The translations under genes and the position numbers were made by a program. Below, in pieces: positions 1-6,988 of a stretch of DNA of 64,000 nt. The DNA is from Agrobacterium albertimagni AOL15 (GTDB lineage: Bacteria > Pseudomonadota > Alphaproteobacteria > Rhizobiales > Rhizobiaceae), in the NCBI RefSeq assembly GCF_000300855.1, contig NZ_ALJF01000011.1:124001-188000 (forward strand). The letters are read 5' to 3'. The notes under the pieces were generated by a model that worked only from the letters and a program-made list of their open reading frames with translations, had not been told where the DNA came from and ran no database searches. Within the stretch, counting starts at the first letter, position 1; every line of letters begins with the position of its first letter.

Positions 1-1831
1 GACCGATCGAGCGGATCTTTTCCAGATCGCCATTGGTCAGGATCGGCTGGCGCACTTCCATACGCTTGGCATTCGCCATGCCTTCATGGTCGAGGATGTT
101 CGGGCGCGGACCGATGAACGAGACGAGGCTCATGACGAGCTCTTCGCGGATCGGATCGATCGGCGGGTTGGTGACCTGGGCGAAGTTCTGCTTGAAATAG
201 GTGTAGAGCAGCTTCGACTTCGTCGACATCGCCGAGATCGGCGTATCGGTCCCCATCGAGCCGATCGCTTCCTGACCGGTGGTGGCCATCGGCGACATCA
301 GAAGCTTGGTGTCTTCGGTGGTGTAGCCGAAGGCCTGCTGGCGATCGAGGAGCGACACATCGCGGCGAAGCGCGCGCGGCTCTACCGGCTTCAGGTCTTC
401 GAGGATCAGCTGGGTGCGATCCAGCCACTCGCGATACGGATGGCTCTTGGCAAGGCTCGACTTCACCTCTTCGTCCGAGATGATGCGACCTTCCGCCATG
501 TCGATAAGCAACATCTTGCCCGGCTGCAAACGCCACTTCTTGACGATGCGCTCTTCCGGCACCGGCAGAGTACCGGCTTCGGAAGCCAGGATGACGCGAT
601 CGTCGTCAGTCACCAGATAACGGGCCGGACGCAGGCCGTTGCGGTCGAGCGTCGCGCCGATCTGGCGACCATCGGTGAAGCAGACGGCAGCGGGGCCATC
701 CCACGGCTCCATGAGAGCGGCGTGATACTCATAGAAGGCCTTCCGTTCAGGGCTCATCAGCTGGTTGCCTGCCCAGGCTTCCGGGATCAGCATCATCACG
801 GCATGCGCGAGAGAATAACCGCCGCGCTGCAGGAATTCGAGTGCGTTGTCGAAACAGGCAGTGTCCGACTGGCCTTCGTAGGAGATCGGCCAGAGCTTGG
901 AGATGTCATCACCGAACAGCGGCGAGGACACGGACGCCTGACGCGCCGCCATCCAGTTGACGTTGCCGCGCAGCGTGTTGATTTCGCCGTTATGGGCGAC
1001 CATGCGGTAGGGGTGCGCAAGCTTCCACGACGGGAAGGTGTTGGTCGAGAAGCGCTGGTGCACGAGGGCAACGGCCGACTCGAAGCGCGGATCGGCCAGA
1101 TCCTTGTAATAGGCGCCAACCTGATAGGCGAGGAACATGCCCTTGTAGACGATCGTCGAGGACGACAGCGACACGGGATAGAAGCCGGTTTCCTGGCCGC
1201 CATACTGATCGTAGATGCGGTTGGAGATCACCTTGCGCAGCAGGAACAGGCGACGCTCGAAGGCGTCCTGGGTTGCGGCATCACGACCAGCACCGATGAA
1301 GACCTGGATCTGCCGCGGCTCGGTTGCAGCAATCTCGGGCGCTTTGGACAGCGACGAGTTGTCGACCGGCACGTCGCGATAGCCGAGCAAGCGCTGACCT
1401 TCGGACTGACAGACCTCGGCGATCACCTGCTTAAAATGCGCGATCTGCTGTTCGTCCTGCGGGAAGAAGAAGTGACCGACGGCATATTCGCCCGCCTTCG
1501 GCAGCGTGACACCCTGGGCGGCCATCTCTTCGCGGAAGAAGCGATCGGGGATCTGCACGAGAATGCCCGCGCCATCGCCCATCAACGGGTCTGCGCCGAC
1601 GGCGCCGCGATGGGTGAGGTTCTCCAGGATGAACAGGCCGTCCTTGACGATCTGATGCGACTTCTGCCCCTTCATATGGGCGATGAAGCCGACGCCACAG
1701 GCATCGTGTTCGTTTTTCGGATCGTAAAGACCCTGCTTCGGAGGCAGACCGGCGCGCGCGATCGCCATCTCGGCGACTGCTTCCGCATTGGCGGACCGCA
1801 TGATCTCTTCGGATGACGGAACCTTCGTCAT
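1..1831 (-). CDS. gltB: Glutamate synthase large subunit, 5' part (cut by left edge)
   Basis: The first 610 codons of the NADPH glutamate synthase alpha chain are present; the gene continues past the left edge. The enzyme makes two glutamates from glutamine and 2-oxoglutarate in the cytoplasm, together with the small subunit GltD. A 44-residue propeptide precedes EHDACGVGFIAH, so Cys45 would be the N-terminal nucleophile of the class-II glutamine amidotransferase domain after processing. Typical motifs follow: LTHRGAVGADP, QRFSTNTFPSW, HNGEINTLRGN and DRNGLRPARY. The start ATG (1831-1829) has GGAGGT-like purines just upstream. The reading frame is intact throughout. A perfect inverted repeat lies about 145 bp upstream. 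The identification is firm. Confidence 0.97.
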   Translation of the reverse strand, partial: MTKVPSSEEIMRSANAEAVAEMAIARAGLPPKQGLYDPKNEHDACGVGFIAHMKGQKSHQIVKDGLFILENLTHRGAVGADPLMGDGAGILVQIPDRFFREEMAAQGVTLPKAGEYAVGHFFFPQDEQQIAHFKQVIAEVCQSEGQRLLGYRDVPVDNSSLSKAPEIAATEPRQIQVFIGAGRDAATQDAFERRLFLLRKVISNRIYDQYGGQETGFYPVSLSSSTIVYKGMFLAYQVGAYYKDLADPRFESAVALVHQRFSTNTFPSWKLAHPYRMVAHNGEINTLRGNVNWMAARQASVSSPLFGDDISKLWPISYEGQSDTACFDNALEFLQRGGYSLAHAVMMLIPEAWAGNQLMSPERKAFYEYHAALMEPWDGPAAVCFTDGRQIGATLDRNGLRPARYLVTDDDRVILASEAGTLPVPEERIVKKWRLQPGKMLLIDMAEGRIISDEEVKSSLAKSHPYREWLDRTQLILEDLKPVEPRALRRDVSLLDRQQAFGYTTEDTKLLMSPMATTGQEAIGSMGTDTPISAMSTKSKLLYTYFKQNFAQVTNPPIDPIREELVMSLVSFIGPRPNILDHEGMANAKRMEVRQPILTNGDLEKIRSIG

Positions 1832-1975
1832 GACCTTTACCTCCGTTGAAGCCGGACTGGCCGGGCTGATTGGACCCATTTCAGGCACCGATGGGCGCCA
1901 GCGACGGCCACCCAATCCTACGCGGATCGCTTGACCACCCCATGACGCCCGAAAACGCATCGCCTTCGAAACCGG

Positions 1976-2002
1976 AATTAGGTCAACTAATCTGACCTAA
2001 TT
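1976..2002. promoter_or_regulatory. Perfect 10-bp inverted repeat upstream of gltB
   Basis: AATTAGGTCA (1976-1985) and TGACCTAATT (1993-2002) are exact inverted repeats separated by 7 bp. Spacing and symmetry fit a dimeric transcription factor; TAGGTCA-N7-TGACCTA also contains a T-N11-A core as used by LysR-type regulators. It lies 145 bp before gltB and 244 bp before the divergent threonine aldolase. The rest of the 414-bp interval (1832-2245) shows no other gene or clear structure. The cognate regulator is unknown. Confidence 0.5.
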
Positions 2003-2245
2003 TCTGTTGTTCCTATGACAGAAAGTAAACGCTCATGCAAGAGATGCCCAGGAAAATTAACCGGGCAAAGGATGCGAAATTACGACACAGAGGCAGAGCG
2101 CGAAATTTTATTACGTCAACCATCTAAGCCACATCACCTTCTTGCGGAGTTGACATTCTTTGTCGGCCCTGCGTCCGGGCCGGATTGATAGCGATGCGGA
2201 AAGCGTTAAAGTCCTTCTGATCATCTCCCGCCTCAGGATAATGCC

Positions 2246-3292
2246 ATGCACTTCGCTTCAGACAACTGGTCCGGCGCCCATCCCAGGATCGCCGAAAGCC
2301 TCACCCGCCATGCCCAGGGCTTCGCCTCCGCCTATGGCACGAGCGACCTGGACAAGGCAGTGGAAGACCAGTTCAGCACCATTTTTGAACGCGAGGTTGC
2401 CGTCTTCTTCGTGGCAACCGGCACCGCTGCCAATTCGCTGGCGCTCGCAAGCGTCGCCAAGGCCGGAGGCGTCAGCTTCTGTCACGCCGATGCCCACGTC
2501 AATGCAGACGAAGGCGGCGCGCCGGAGTTCCTGACCAGCGGTACCCGGCTCTTCGGCGTCGAGGGCGCCGAAGGCAGGATCGACCCACAGGCACTGGAGG
2601 CCGCGATAGCCCGCTTCGAGCCAGCCTCTCCCCATCATGGTCGCGCCATGGCCGTCACCGTCACCCAGGCGACGGAAGTCGGAACGGTCTACACGCTCGA
2701 AGAGCTCGACAGGATCGCGGCGATCGCGAAGGCGCGTGACCTGCCGCTGCACATGGATGGCGCGCGATTCGCCAATGCCCTCGTCGCACTTGATGCAACG
2801 CCGGCAGAGATGACCTGGAAGCGCGGGGTCGACATTCTCTCCTTCGGCGGCACCAAGAACGGCTGCTGGTGTGCCGAAGCCATCGTCTTCTTCGATCCCG
2901 AAATGGCGGCCGACATGCCCTTCATCCGCAAGCGTTCCGCCCAGCTCTTTTCCAAGAGCCGCTTCATCTCGGCCCAGCTCGAGGCCTATCTCGACGGCAA
3001 CCTCTGGCTGGATCTCGCGGGCCATTCGAATGCCATGGCCGACCGCCTGCGATCGGGTCTCGCAGCGAAGAACACCGCTCGCCTTGCCTGGGACACCACA
3101 GCGAACGAGGTCTTTGCCGTCATCGAAAAATCCTCTGCCGAACGTGCCCGTGCCAAGGGGGCGAAATTCCATGAATGGCAGCCCCCGCACGGATGGCTTC
3201 CCTTGCCGGCCGAGAACGAGGTCCTAGTTAGACTGGTGACGAGCTTTGCAACGACAGTAGAAGACGTAGATCAATTCTTAGAAGTCGTCTGA
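2246..3292 (+). CDS. ltaE: Low-specificity L-threonine aldolase
   Basis: This 348-aa protein is a fold-type I PLP enzyme of the threonine aldolase/beta-eliminating lyase family. It would cleave L-threonine or L-allo-threonine to glycine and acetaldehyde in the cytoplasm. It opens with FASDNWSGAHP, carries the mid-protein HMDGARFANA segment that binds PLP, and SFGGTKNG in which Lys204 is the predicted Schiff-base lysine. Length and motif order match the family. The gene stands alone: gltB diverges on the left and the bufferin-type operon begins 145 bp downstream. Substrate stereospecificity cannot be read from sequence. Confidence 0.9.
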   Translation: MHFASDNWSGAHPRIAESLTRHAQGFASAYGTSDLDKAVEDQFSTIFEREVAVFFVATGTAANSLALASVAKAGGVSFCHADAHVNADEGGAPEFLTSGTRLFGVEGAEGRIDPQALEAAIARFEPASPHHGRAMAVTVTQATEVGTVYTLEELDRIAAIAKARDLPLHMDGARFANALVALDATPAEMTWKRGVDILSFGGTKNGCWCAEAIVFFDPEMAADMPFIRKRSAQLFSKSRFISAQLEAYLDGNLWLDLAGHSNAMADRLRSGLAAKNTARLAWDTTANEVFAVIEKSSAERARAKGAKFHEWQPPHGWLPLPAENEVLVRLVTSFATTVEDVDQFLEVV

Positions 3293-3369
3293 GCCCAAGG
3301 TTTCTTACAAATAAATCGCGCACGTTTTACACAAAAAACCTTGATTTTTCAAAGACACGACTCCTCGAC

Positions 3370-3441
3370 ATGATGCGTTTGCCAGCCCCGTTGAGGGCTT
3401 CAACGACACCACGCATCACGATCCGAGGAGACATTTCATGA
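3370..3441 (+). promoter_or_regulatory. Structured leader of the DUF2282 operon with possible 23-codon upstream ORF
   Basis: The 70 nt before bufA fold readily. TGATGCGT (3371-3378) pairs perfectly with ACGCATCA (3411-3418). Inside, CGTTGA/TCAACG (3389-3394/3400-3405) competes with AGCCC/GGGCT (3384-3388/3395-3399), an arrangement that allows alternative folds or a pseudoknot. An open frame starting ATGATG at 3370 runs 23 codons and ends with TGA at 3439-3441, overlapping the bufA ATG (3438) as ATGA. It has no convincing ribosome binding site, so the peptide itself is doubtful. The bufA Shine-Dalgarno GAGGAG (3425-3430) lies outside the outer stem. Confidence 0.35.
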
Positions 3442-3740
3442 CCAAGACCACCATCAATACGGCCGCGCTCGCCGCCGCCGTCACCATGGCCATCGGCAGC
3501 GCCGCCCTTCTGTCCGGCCCGGCCGTCGCCCAGGAAAAGGAAAAGTGCTTCGGCGTTTCCATGGCCGGCAAGAACGATTGCGCCGCCGGCCCCGGCACCA
3601 CCTGCGCCGGCACATCCAAGGTCGATTATCAGGGCAATGCCTGGACCTATGTCGCCAAGGGCACCTGCACCGCGATGGCGCTTCCGGATGGCCGTATGGG
3701 ATCGCTCGAAGCCCTCGACCGCGACCTTCCGAAGGCTTGA
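3438..3740 (+). CDS. bufA: DUF2282 family bufferin-like precursor (BufA type)
   Basis: A 100-aa exported protein with an N-terminal signal peptide (hydrophobic to about residue 30, cleavage near AVAQ). It has exactly four cysteines in the mature part: Cys37, Cys48, Cys56 and Cys77, in [17 protein letters not shown] and KGTC contexts. This is the DUF2282 family. From recalled literature, homologues (Caulobacter gigA/bufA1) are ribosomal peptides whose cysteines are modified by a DUF692/DUF2063 enzyme pair and which bind copper in the periplasm. The next three genes are exactly that partner set. GAGGAG sits 8 nt before the ATG. A strong hairpin follows the stop codon. The copper role is inferred from family and context. 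Confidence 0.85.
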   Translation: MTKTTINTAALAAAVTMAIGSAALLSGPAVAQEKEKCFGVSMAGKNDCAAGPGTTCAGTSKVDYQGNAWTYVAKGTCTAMALPDGRMGSLEALDRDLPKA

Positions 3741-3747
3741 GACAGCA

Positions 3748-3776
3748 CGGCACCTGCGGCTCGTCCGCAGGTGCCG
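3748..3776 (+). terminator. Intercistronic 12-bp hairpin between bufA and bufB
   Basis: CGGCACCTGCGG (3748-3759) and CCGCAGGTGCCG (3765-3776) form a perfect 12-bp stem with a 5-nt loop, seven bases after the bufA stop. There is no clean T-run; the following bases are mixed pyrimidine (TCCCGCTTTCCTTT). This could be a partial terminator or a 3'-end stabiliser, giving more precursor mRNA than enzyme mRNA. Confidence 0.6.
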
Positions 3777-3817
3777 TCCCGCTTTCCTTTCCAGGACGAA
3801 CGCTTGAGGAGCCGGCC

Positions 3818-4726
3818 GTGTCTGCCCACCCCGCCTTAGAGATCACCAACCGTCACGGCACTGCCGCCCGCCTCCCCTGCCGTGCAGGCGCAGGCTTCAA
3901 GCCTCAGCATGCCGACGCAATCCTCGCGGATGATTTCCGCATAGGCTTTCTCGAAGTCCATGCCGAAAACTACATGGGCGCCGGCGGGCATCCACACCGC
4001 ATCCTAACCCGCATGCGCGAGGACTTCCCGCTTTCGATCCACGGCGTCGGTCTTTCCATCGGCAGCCCGACCGGCCTCGACCCCAAGCATCTCCTCCGCC
4101 TGAAGACCGTCGTCGACCGCTACCAACCGGAACAGGTCTCCGAACATTTGGCATGGTCGACCCATGACAGCCAATTTCTCAACGACCTGCTGCCGGTCCC
4201 TTATGACCAGGCAACCCTCGACAGGGTCTGCGACCACATCGATCAGGTCCAGGAGGCGCTTGGCCGCCGGATGCTCCTGGAAAATCCTTCGACCTATCTC
4301 GGCTTCGAAGCCTCGACCATGTCGGAGACGGATTTCATCCGGGCGATCGCCCGTCGCACCGGCTGCGGCCTGCTGCTCGACATCAACAACGTCCATGTCT
4401 CCGCCACCAATCACGGCTATGGCGCCCGCGACTATCTCGCCGATTTCCCCCTCCTCTGCGTCGAAGAGATCCATCTGGCCGGCCATGCCGAAGATATTGA
4501 TGATGCCGGTCTGCCGCTCCTCATCGATAGCCATGACCGCCCGGTGGACGATCTCGTCTGGGATCTCTACGCCCATGTCATCGGCAGGCTCGGCCCCCTG
4601 CCCACCTTGATCGAGTGGGACAACGAAGTGCCCGACTGGCACGTTCTCAAACGAGAGGCGCAATTGGCCGAGGCGATCCTCGACCGCCATGTCGCGGCCG
4701 ATCTGGGACTTCTCCATGCGTCCTGA
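3818..4726 (+). CDS. bufB: DUF692 family multinuclear iron enzyme (BufB/MbnB-like)
   Basis: A 302-aa DUF692 protein of the TIM-barrel iron-enzyme family that includes MbnB and TglH. Family motifs appear in order: [60 protein letters not shown] and [11 protein letters not shown]. Their His/Glu/Asp residues are the expected metal ligands. I chose the GTG at 3818 because GAGGAG (3806-3811) lies 6 nt upstream; the frame is open farther upstream but passes through bufA and the hairpin. It would modify cysteines of the upstream DUF2282 precursor together with the DUF2063 protein (inferred from related pairs). The next gene overlaps its end by 11 bp. Confidence 0.9.
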   Translation: MSAHPALEITNRHGTAARLPCRAGAGFKPQHADAILADDFRIGFLEVHAENYMGAGGHPHRILTRMREDFPLSIHGVGLSIGSPTGLDPKHLLRLKTVVDRYQPEQVSEHLAWSTHDSQFLNDLLPVPYDQATLDRVCDHIDQVQEALGRRMLLENPSTYLGFEASTMSETDFIRAIARRTGCGLLLDINNVHVSATNHGYGARDYLADFPLLCVEEIHLAGHAEDIDDAGLPLLIDSHDRPVDDLVWDLYAHVIGRLGPLPTLIEWDNEVPDWHVLKREAQLAEAILDRHVAADLGLLHAS

Positions 4727-5495
4727 CCCAGTCTCCAGCGGCGCCTTCGCCGAAGCGCTCTTCGCACCGGACCTGCCTTCGCCGGAAGGACTGACAGGTC
4801 GCGGAGAGACGCGACCGCAACGCCGCTTCTCGGTCTACCGCAACAATGTCACCGTCTCGCTGGTCGATGCCCTCGCTTCGATATTCCCAACCGTTCAGAA
4901 CCTCGTCGGCGAAGACTTCTTCCGCGCCATGGCGCGCCTCTACGTGGCCGCGCATCCGCCAACATCTCCGCTGCTCTTTAGCTATGGAGAAAGCTTTCCG
5001 GCTTTCCTGGAGGGCTTCCCGCCGGCGGCGGACCTGCCCTTCCTCGCAGATGTCGCCCGCGTCGAGCGCCTCTGGCTCGATGCCTATCACGCAGCGGACG
5101 CAGCCCCGCTCGATCCGGCAGCGCTTGGAGAGATTTCCGCCGAACAGCTCGCCAGCATCCGGCTCCAACCTCATCCGGCCACCCGCATGATCCGACTGCG
5201 ACACGCAGCCGGCACCATCTGCAGCCTTGACCGAGCCGGCATGCCGCTTGACGGCGTGAACCCACTTCTGCCTGAGGCCGTTCTCATCACACGTCCCGCC
5301 TTCGATGTTTCGATCGAAATCCTGTCCTCGGGCGGGGCTGCCTTCTTCGAAAAACTTCTCGATGGCCATGCGCTCGGAGACGCGTGTCTAGGAGCCGCGG
5401 AAGAAGCAGCGGACATCTCTGCCCTCATAAGCCTCGCCCTGACATCGGGCGCCTTCACCGCCATCGAAAGCCCCGAGGAAAGCACCAGTCCATGA
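4716..5495 (+). CDS. bufC: DUF2063 family partner protein (BufC/MbnC-like)
   Basis: A 259-aa protein with the DUF2063 N-terminal signature: [28 protein letters not shown], and an [20 protein letters not shown] stretch within the first ~100 residues. In MbnBC and BufBC systems this family is the recognition partner that brings the precursor to the DUF692 enzyme. The ATG at 4716 has GGGA about 8 nt upstream; an in-frame ATG at 4689 is possible but lies deeper in the previous gene. It overlaps bufB by 11 bp and ends in an ATGA overlap with the DoxX gene, so translation is probably coupled. Confident for family, inferred for partner role. Confidence 0.88.
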   Translation: MRPDPVSSGAFAEALFAPDLPSPEGLTGRGETRPQRRFSVYRNNVTVSLVDALASIFPTVQNLVGEDFFRAMARLYVAAHPPTSPLLFSYGESFPAFLEGFPPAADLPFLADVARVERLWLDAYHAADAAPLDPAALGEISAEQLASIRLQPHPATRMIRLRHAAGTICSLDRAGMPLDGVNPLLPEAVLITRPAFDVSIEILSSGGAAFFEKLLDGHALGDACLGAAEEAADISALISLALTSGAFTAIESPEESTSP

Positions 5496-6091
5496 CAATG
5501 ATCGTCTTGCTCATCGAATTCTACCGCAGCACGATCCGTCGGATGGAGCCCATGCTCGACCGTTGGTTGCTCGGGCTCTTCGCGCGCTTCGTCTTCCTGG
5601 CGGTGCTGGTGCCCTATTACATCAACTCGGCCCTGACCAAGTTCGACGGTCCCTTTTCGATTGCCGACGGCGCCTATTACCAAATCGCCCTGCCGGCCGT
5701 GGACGCAGCCGGCGGCGATGTCTCGGCCGTATCCTTCTTCCCCTGGGGCTTAATGGTCTTCGTCGGCTCCTATGGCGAAATCATTCTGCCGCTGCTCGTG
5801 GTCGCGGGTCTCTTAACCCGCATCGCCGCCCTTGGCATGATCGCCTTCATCGTGGTGCAGAGCTTGACGGACATCCTCGTCCACAGTGTCGATGCCGGCA
5901 CGATCGGTGCCTTGTTCGACCGTTTTCCCGACAGCGTCATCCTCGATCAGCGACTGCTCTGGAGCTTCCCGCTGGCCTACCTTGTCGTAAAGGGAGCGGG
6001 GCTGCTCTCCCTCGACAAGCTGCTTTGCACAATCTGGACCCGGCGGATGGCTGGGCATGAAAAAGGCGGCCGGCTTTCGCCGACCGCCTGA
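5492..6091 (+). CDS. bufD: DoxX family membrane protein (BufD-like)
   Basis: A 199-aa integral membrane protein with about four hydrophobic segments and the DoxX pattern (FARFVFLAVLVPYYINSALTK early, then GSYGEIILPLLVVAGLLTR). It starts at the ATGA overlap with the DUF2063 gene, with GAGGAA at 5475-5480. It is the fourth member expected in the gig/buf operon. Its molecular role is not established. The last codons double as the stem of a terminator for the convergent hsp20 gene. The short N-terminal extension before the first membrane helix leaves the exact start slightly uncertain. Confidence 0.8.
   Translation: MTMIVLLIEFYRSTIRRMEPMLDRWLLGLFARFVFLAVLVPYYINSALTKFDGPFSIADGAYYQIALPAVDAAGGDVSAVSFFPWGLMVFVGSYGEIILPLLVVAGLLTRIAALGMIAFIVVQSLTDILVHSVDAGTIGALFDRFPDSVILDQRLLWSFPLAYLVVKGAGLLSLDKLLCTIWTRRMAGHEKGGRLSPTA
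6060..6088 (-). terminator. Rho-independent terminator of hsp20, inside the 3' end of doxX
   Basis: Read on the minus strand, GGCGGTCGGC (6088-6079) and GCCGGCCGCC (6074-6065) form a 10-bp stem with one mismatch around a 4-nt loop. Five T residues follow (complement of A6060-6064). The element lies 30 bp past the hsp20 stop and is embedded in the last codons of the convergent DoxX gene. Confidence 0.7.
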
Positions 6092-6118
6092 CTGGGAGGC
6101 AGTTCGTCAGGGAAACGA

Positions 6119-6589
6119 TCAGTTTACATGCGCCTCGATCGCCTTCGGCGCGCTGCCGAGGGGTTCTGCGGCAATCGCGATCCGGCGGGGCTTCATCGCT
6201 TCAGGAATGTTGCGCAAGAGATCGATGTGCAAAAGGCCATTCTTCAGCGATGCGGCGGTGACTTCCACATGGTCGGCAAGCTGGAAGCGGCGCTCGAAGG
6301 CGCGCTTGGCGATGCCGCGATAGAGGAATTCGCTCTGCTCGACCTTCTCGTCTTCGACCTTTTCACCCTTAACGGTCAGCACATGCGCATGCGCCTCGAT
6401 CGAAAGCTCGCTTTCGTCGAAGCCGGCGACGGCCATGGTGATCCGGTAAAGATTCTCGCCGGTGCGTTCGATGTTGTAGGGCGGATAGCTCTGCGCCTGC
6501 TCCGGCTGACCGAGGCTGTCCAGCATGGTGAACAGGCGATCGAAACCGACGGTGGAACGGTAGAGCGGGGAAAAATCGACGTGACGCAT
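6119..6589 (-). CDS. Small heat shock protein, Hsp20/IbpA family
   Basis: A 156-aa alpha-crystallin-type chaperone that holds unfolding proteins in the cytoplasm. It begins MRHVDFSPLYRSTVGFDRLF, an IbpA-like start. The alpha-crystallin domain covers roughly residues 40-135: NIERTGENLYRITMAVAGF, then LTVKGEK and LYRGIAKRAFERRFQL. A conserved C-terminal PRRIAI motif (I-x-I type) follows. AAGGAGGA precedes the ATG at 6589; an in-frame upstream ATG would bypass this site and is rejected. A sigma-32 promoter and a ROSE-like leader lie upstream, so both transcription and translation should be heat-responsive. Confidence 0.95.
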   Translation of the reverse strand: MRHVDFSPLYRSTVGFDRLFTMLDSLGQPEQAQSYPPYNIERTGENLYRITMAVAGFDESELSIEAHAHVLTVKGEKVEDEKVEQSEFLYRGIAKRAFERRFQLADHVEVTAASLKNGLLHIDLLRNIPEAMKPRRIAIAAEPLGSAPKAIEAHVN

Positions 6590-6592
6590 TGT

Positions 6593-6688
6593 GTCCTCCT
6601 TGAAGCGACGTTGGCGTTCTCTTGGGGCCGCTCGCATCCCGCTTGGGGCGATGCTGGCGGCGGTCCGCGGACCCTTCTGGCGTCCGCA
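6593..6688 (-). promoter_or_regulatory. ROSE-like RNA thermometer in the hsp20 leader
   Basis: The leader is about 100 nt. Its last hairpin (6609-6593 on the minus strand) reads GUCGCUUCAAGGAGGAC. G-C, U-A and C-G pairs are followed by a bulged G and then C-G, U-A and U-G pairs, burying the entire Shine-Dalgarno AGGAGGA. UCGCU matches the U(U/C)GCU anti-SD motif that defines ROSE elements in rhizobial small heat shock genes. Upstream, GCGGAC/GTCCGC and GCATC/GATGC arms supply further stems, as in ROSE. Fold assessed by eye only. Confidence 0.7.
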
Positions 6689-6694
6689 GGTCCG

Positions 6695-6723
6695 ATGTGG
6701 GAAATGGCGTGATCGAATTCAAG
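6695..6723 (-). promoter_or_regulatory. Sigma-32 (RpoH) promoter of hsp20
   Basis: On the minus strand, CTTGAA (6723-6718) and CCACAT (6700-6695) are separated by exactly 17 bp, matching the rhizobial RpoH consensus CTTGAA-N17-CCANAT. The start point would fall near 6688. Confidence 0.85.
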
Positions 6724-6873
6724 ATCTCCGGACATCGGCAGCCCGGCACTGCATGAACTGCGCGTGAACAGGCGGTTCAAGGCGGGTTCAAGCAAACTCA
6801 TCTAGGTTTGGATCATCGGTTGTCTCGACCGACCGGGCCGGAGATATCGTCCCTTCCACTTCGGCCGGACTTC

Positions 6874-6914
6874 GCCGGAACCGTAGCCCTCCGTCTACGG
6901 TTCCGGCTTTTTTT
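6874..6914 (+). terminator. Strong orphan Rho-independent terminator, possible end of a small RNA
   Basis: A perfect 13-bp stem (6874-6886 with 6895-6907) and an 8-nt loop CCCTCCGT are followed by seven T residues (6908-6914). No plus-strand gene ends here: hsp20 diverges to the left and the hydrolase starts at 6989. It therefore ends either a small RNA from the 6724-6870 interval or a leader that attenuates the hydrolase. The loop contains CCUCC, an anti-Shine-Dalgarno sequence seen in several alphaproteobacterial small RNAs. No clear promoter was found. Confidence 0.75.
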
Positions 6915-6988
6915 CTTTGACTTGCGACCGGGCTGCAGCCTATCCCCGAGACACGAGACGCGGCTTCAACCGACAGGCAGTTGCAGGC

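Noticed and set aside
86..1816. 576-codon open frame on the plus strand opposite gltB
   Set aside because: It is the antisense shadow of a well-defined glutamate synthase in high-GC DNA; the translation is Arg/His/Asp-rich without domain motifs.
3370..3441. 23-codon ORF as a bona fide gene
   Set aside because: No ribosome binding site; kept only as a possible leader element.
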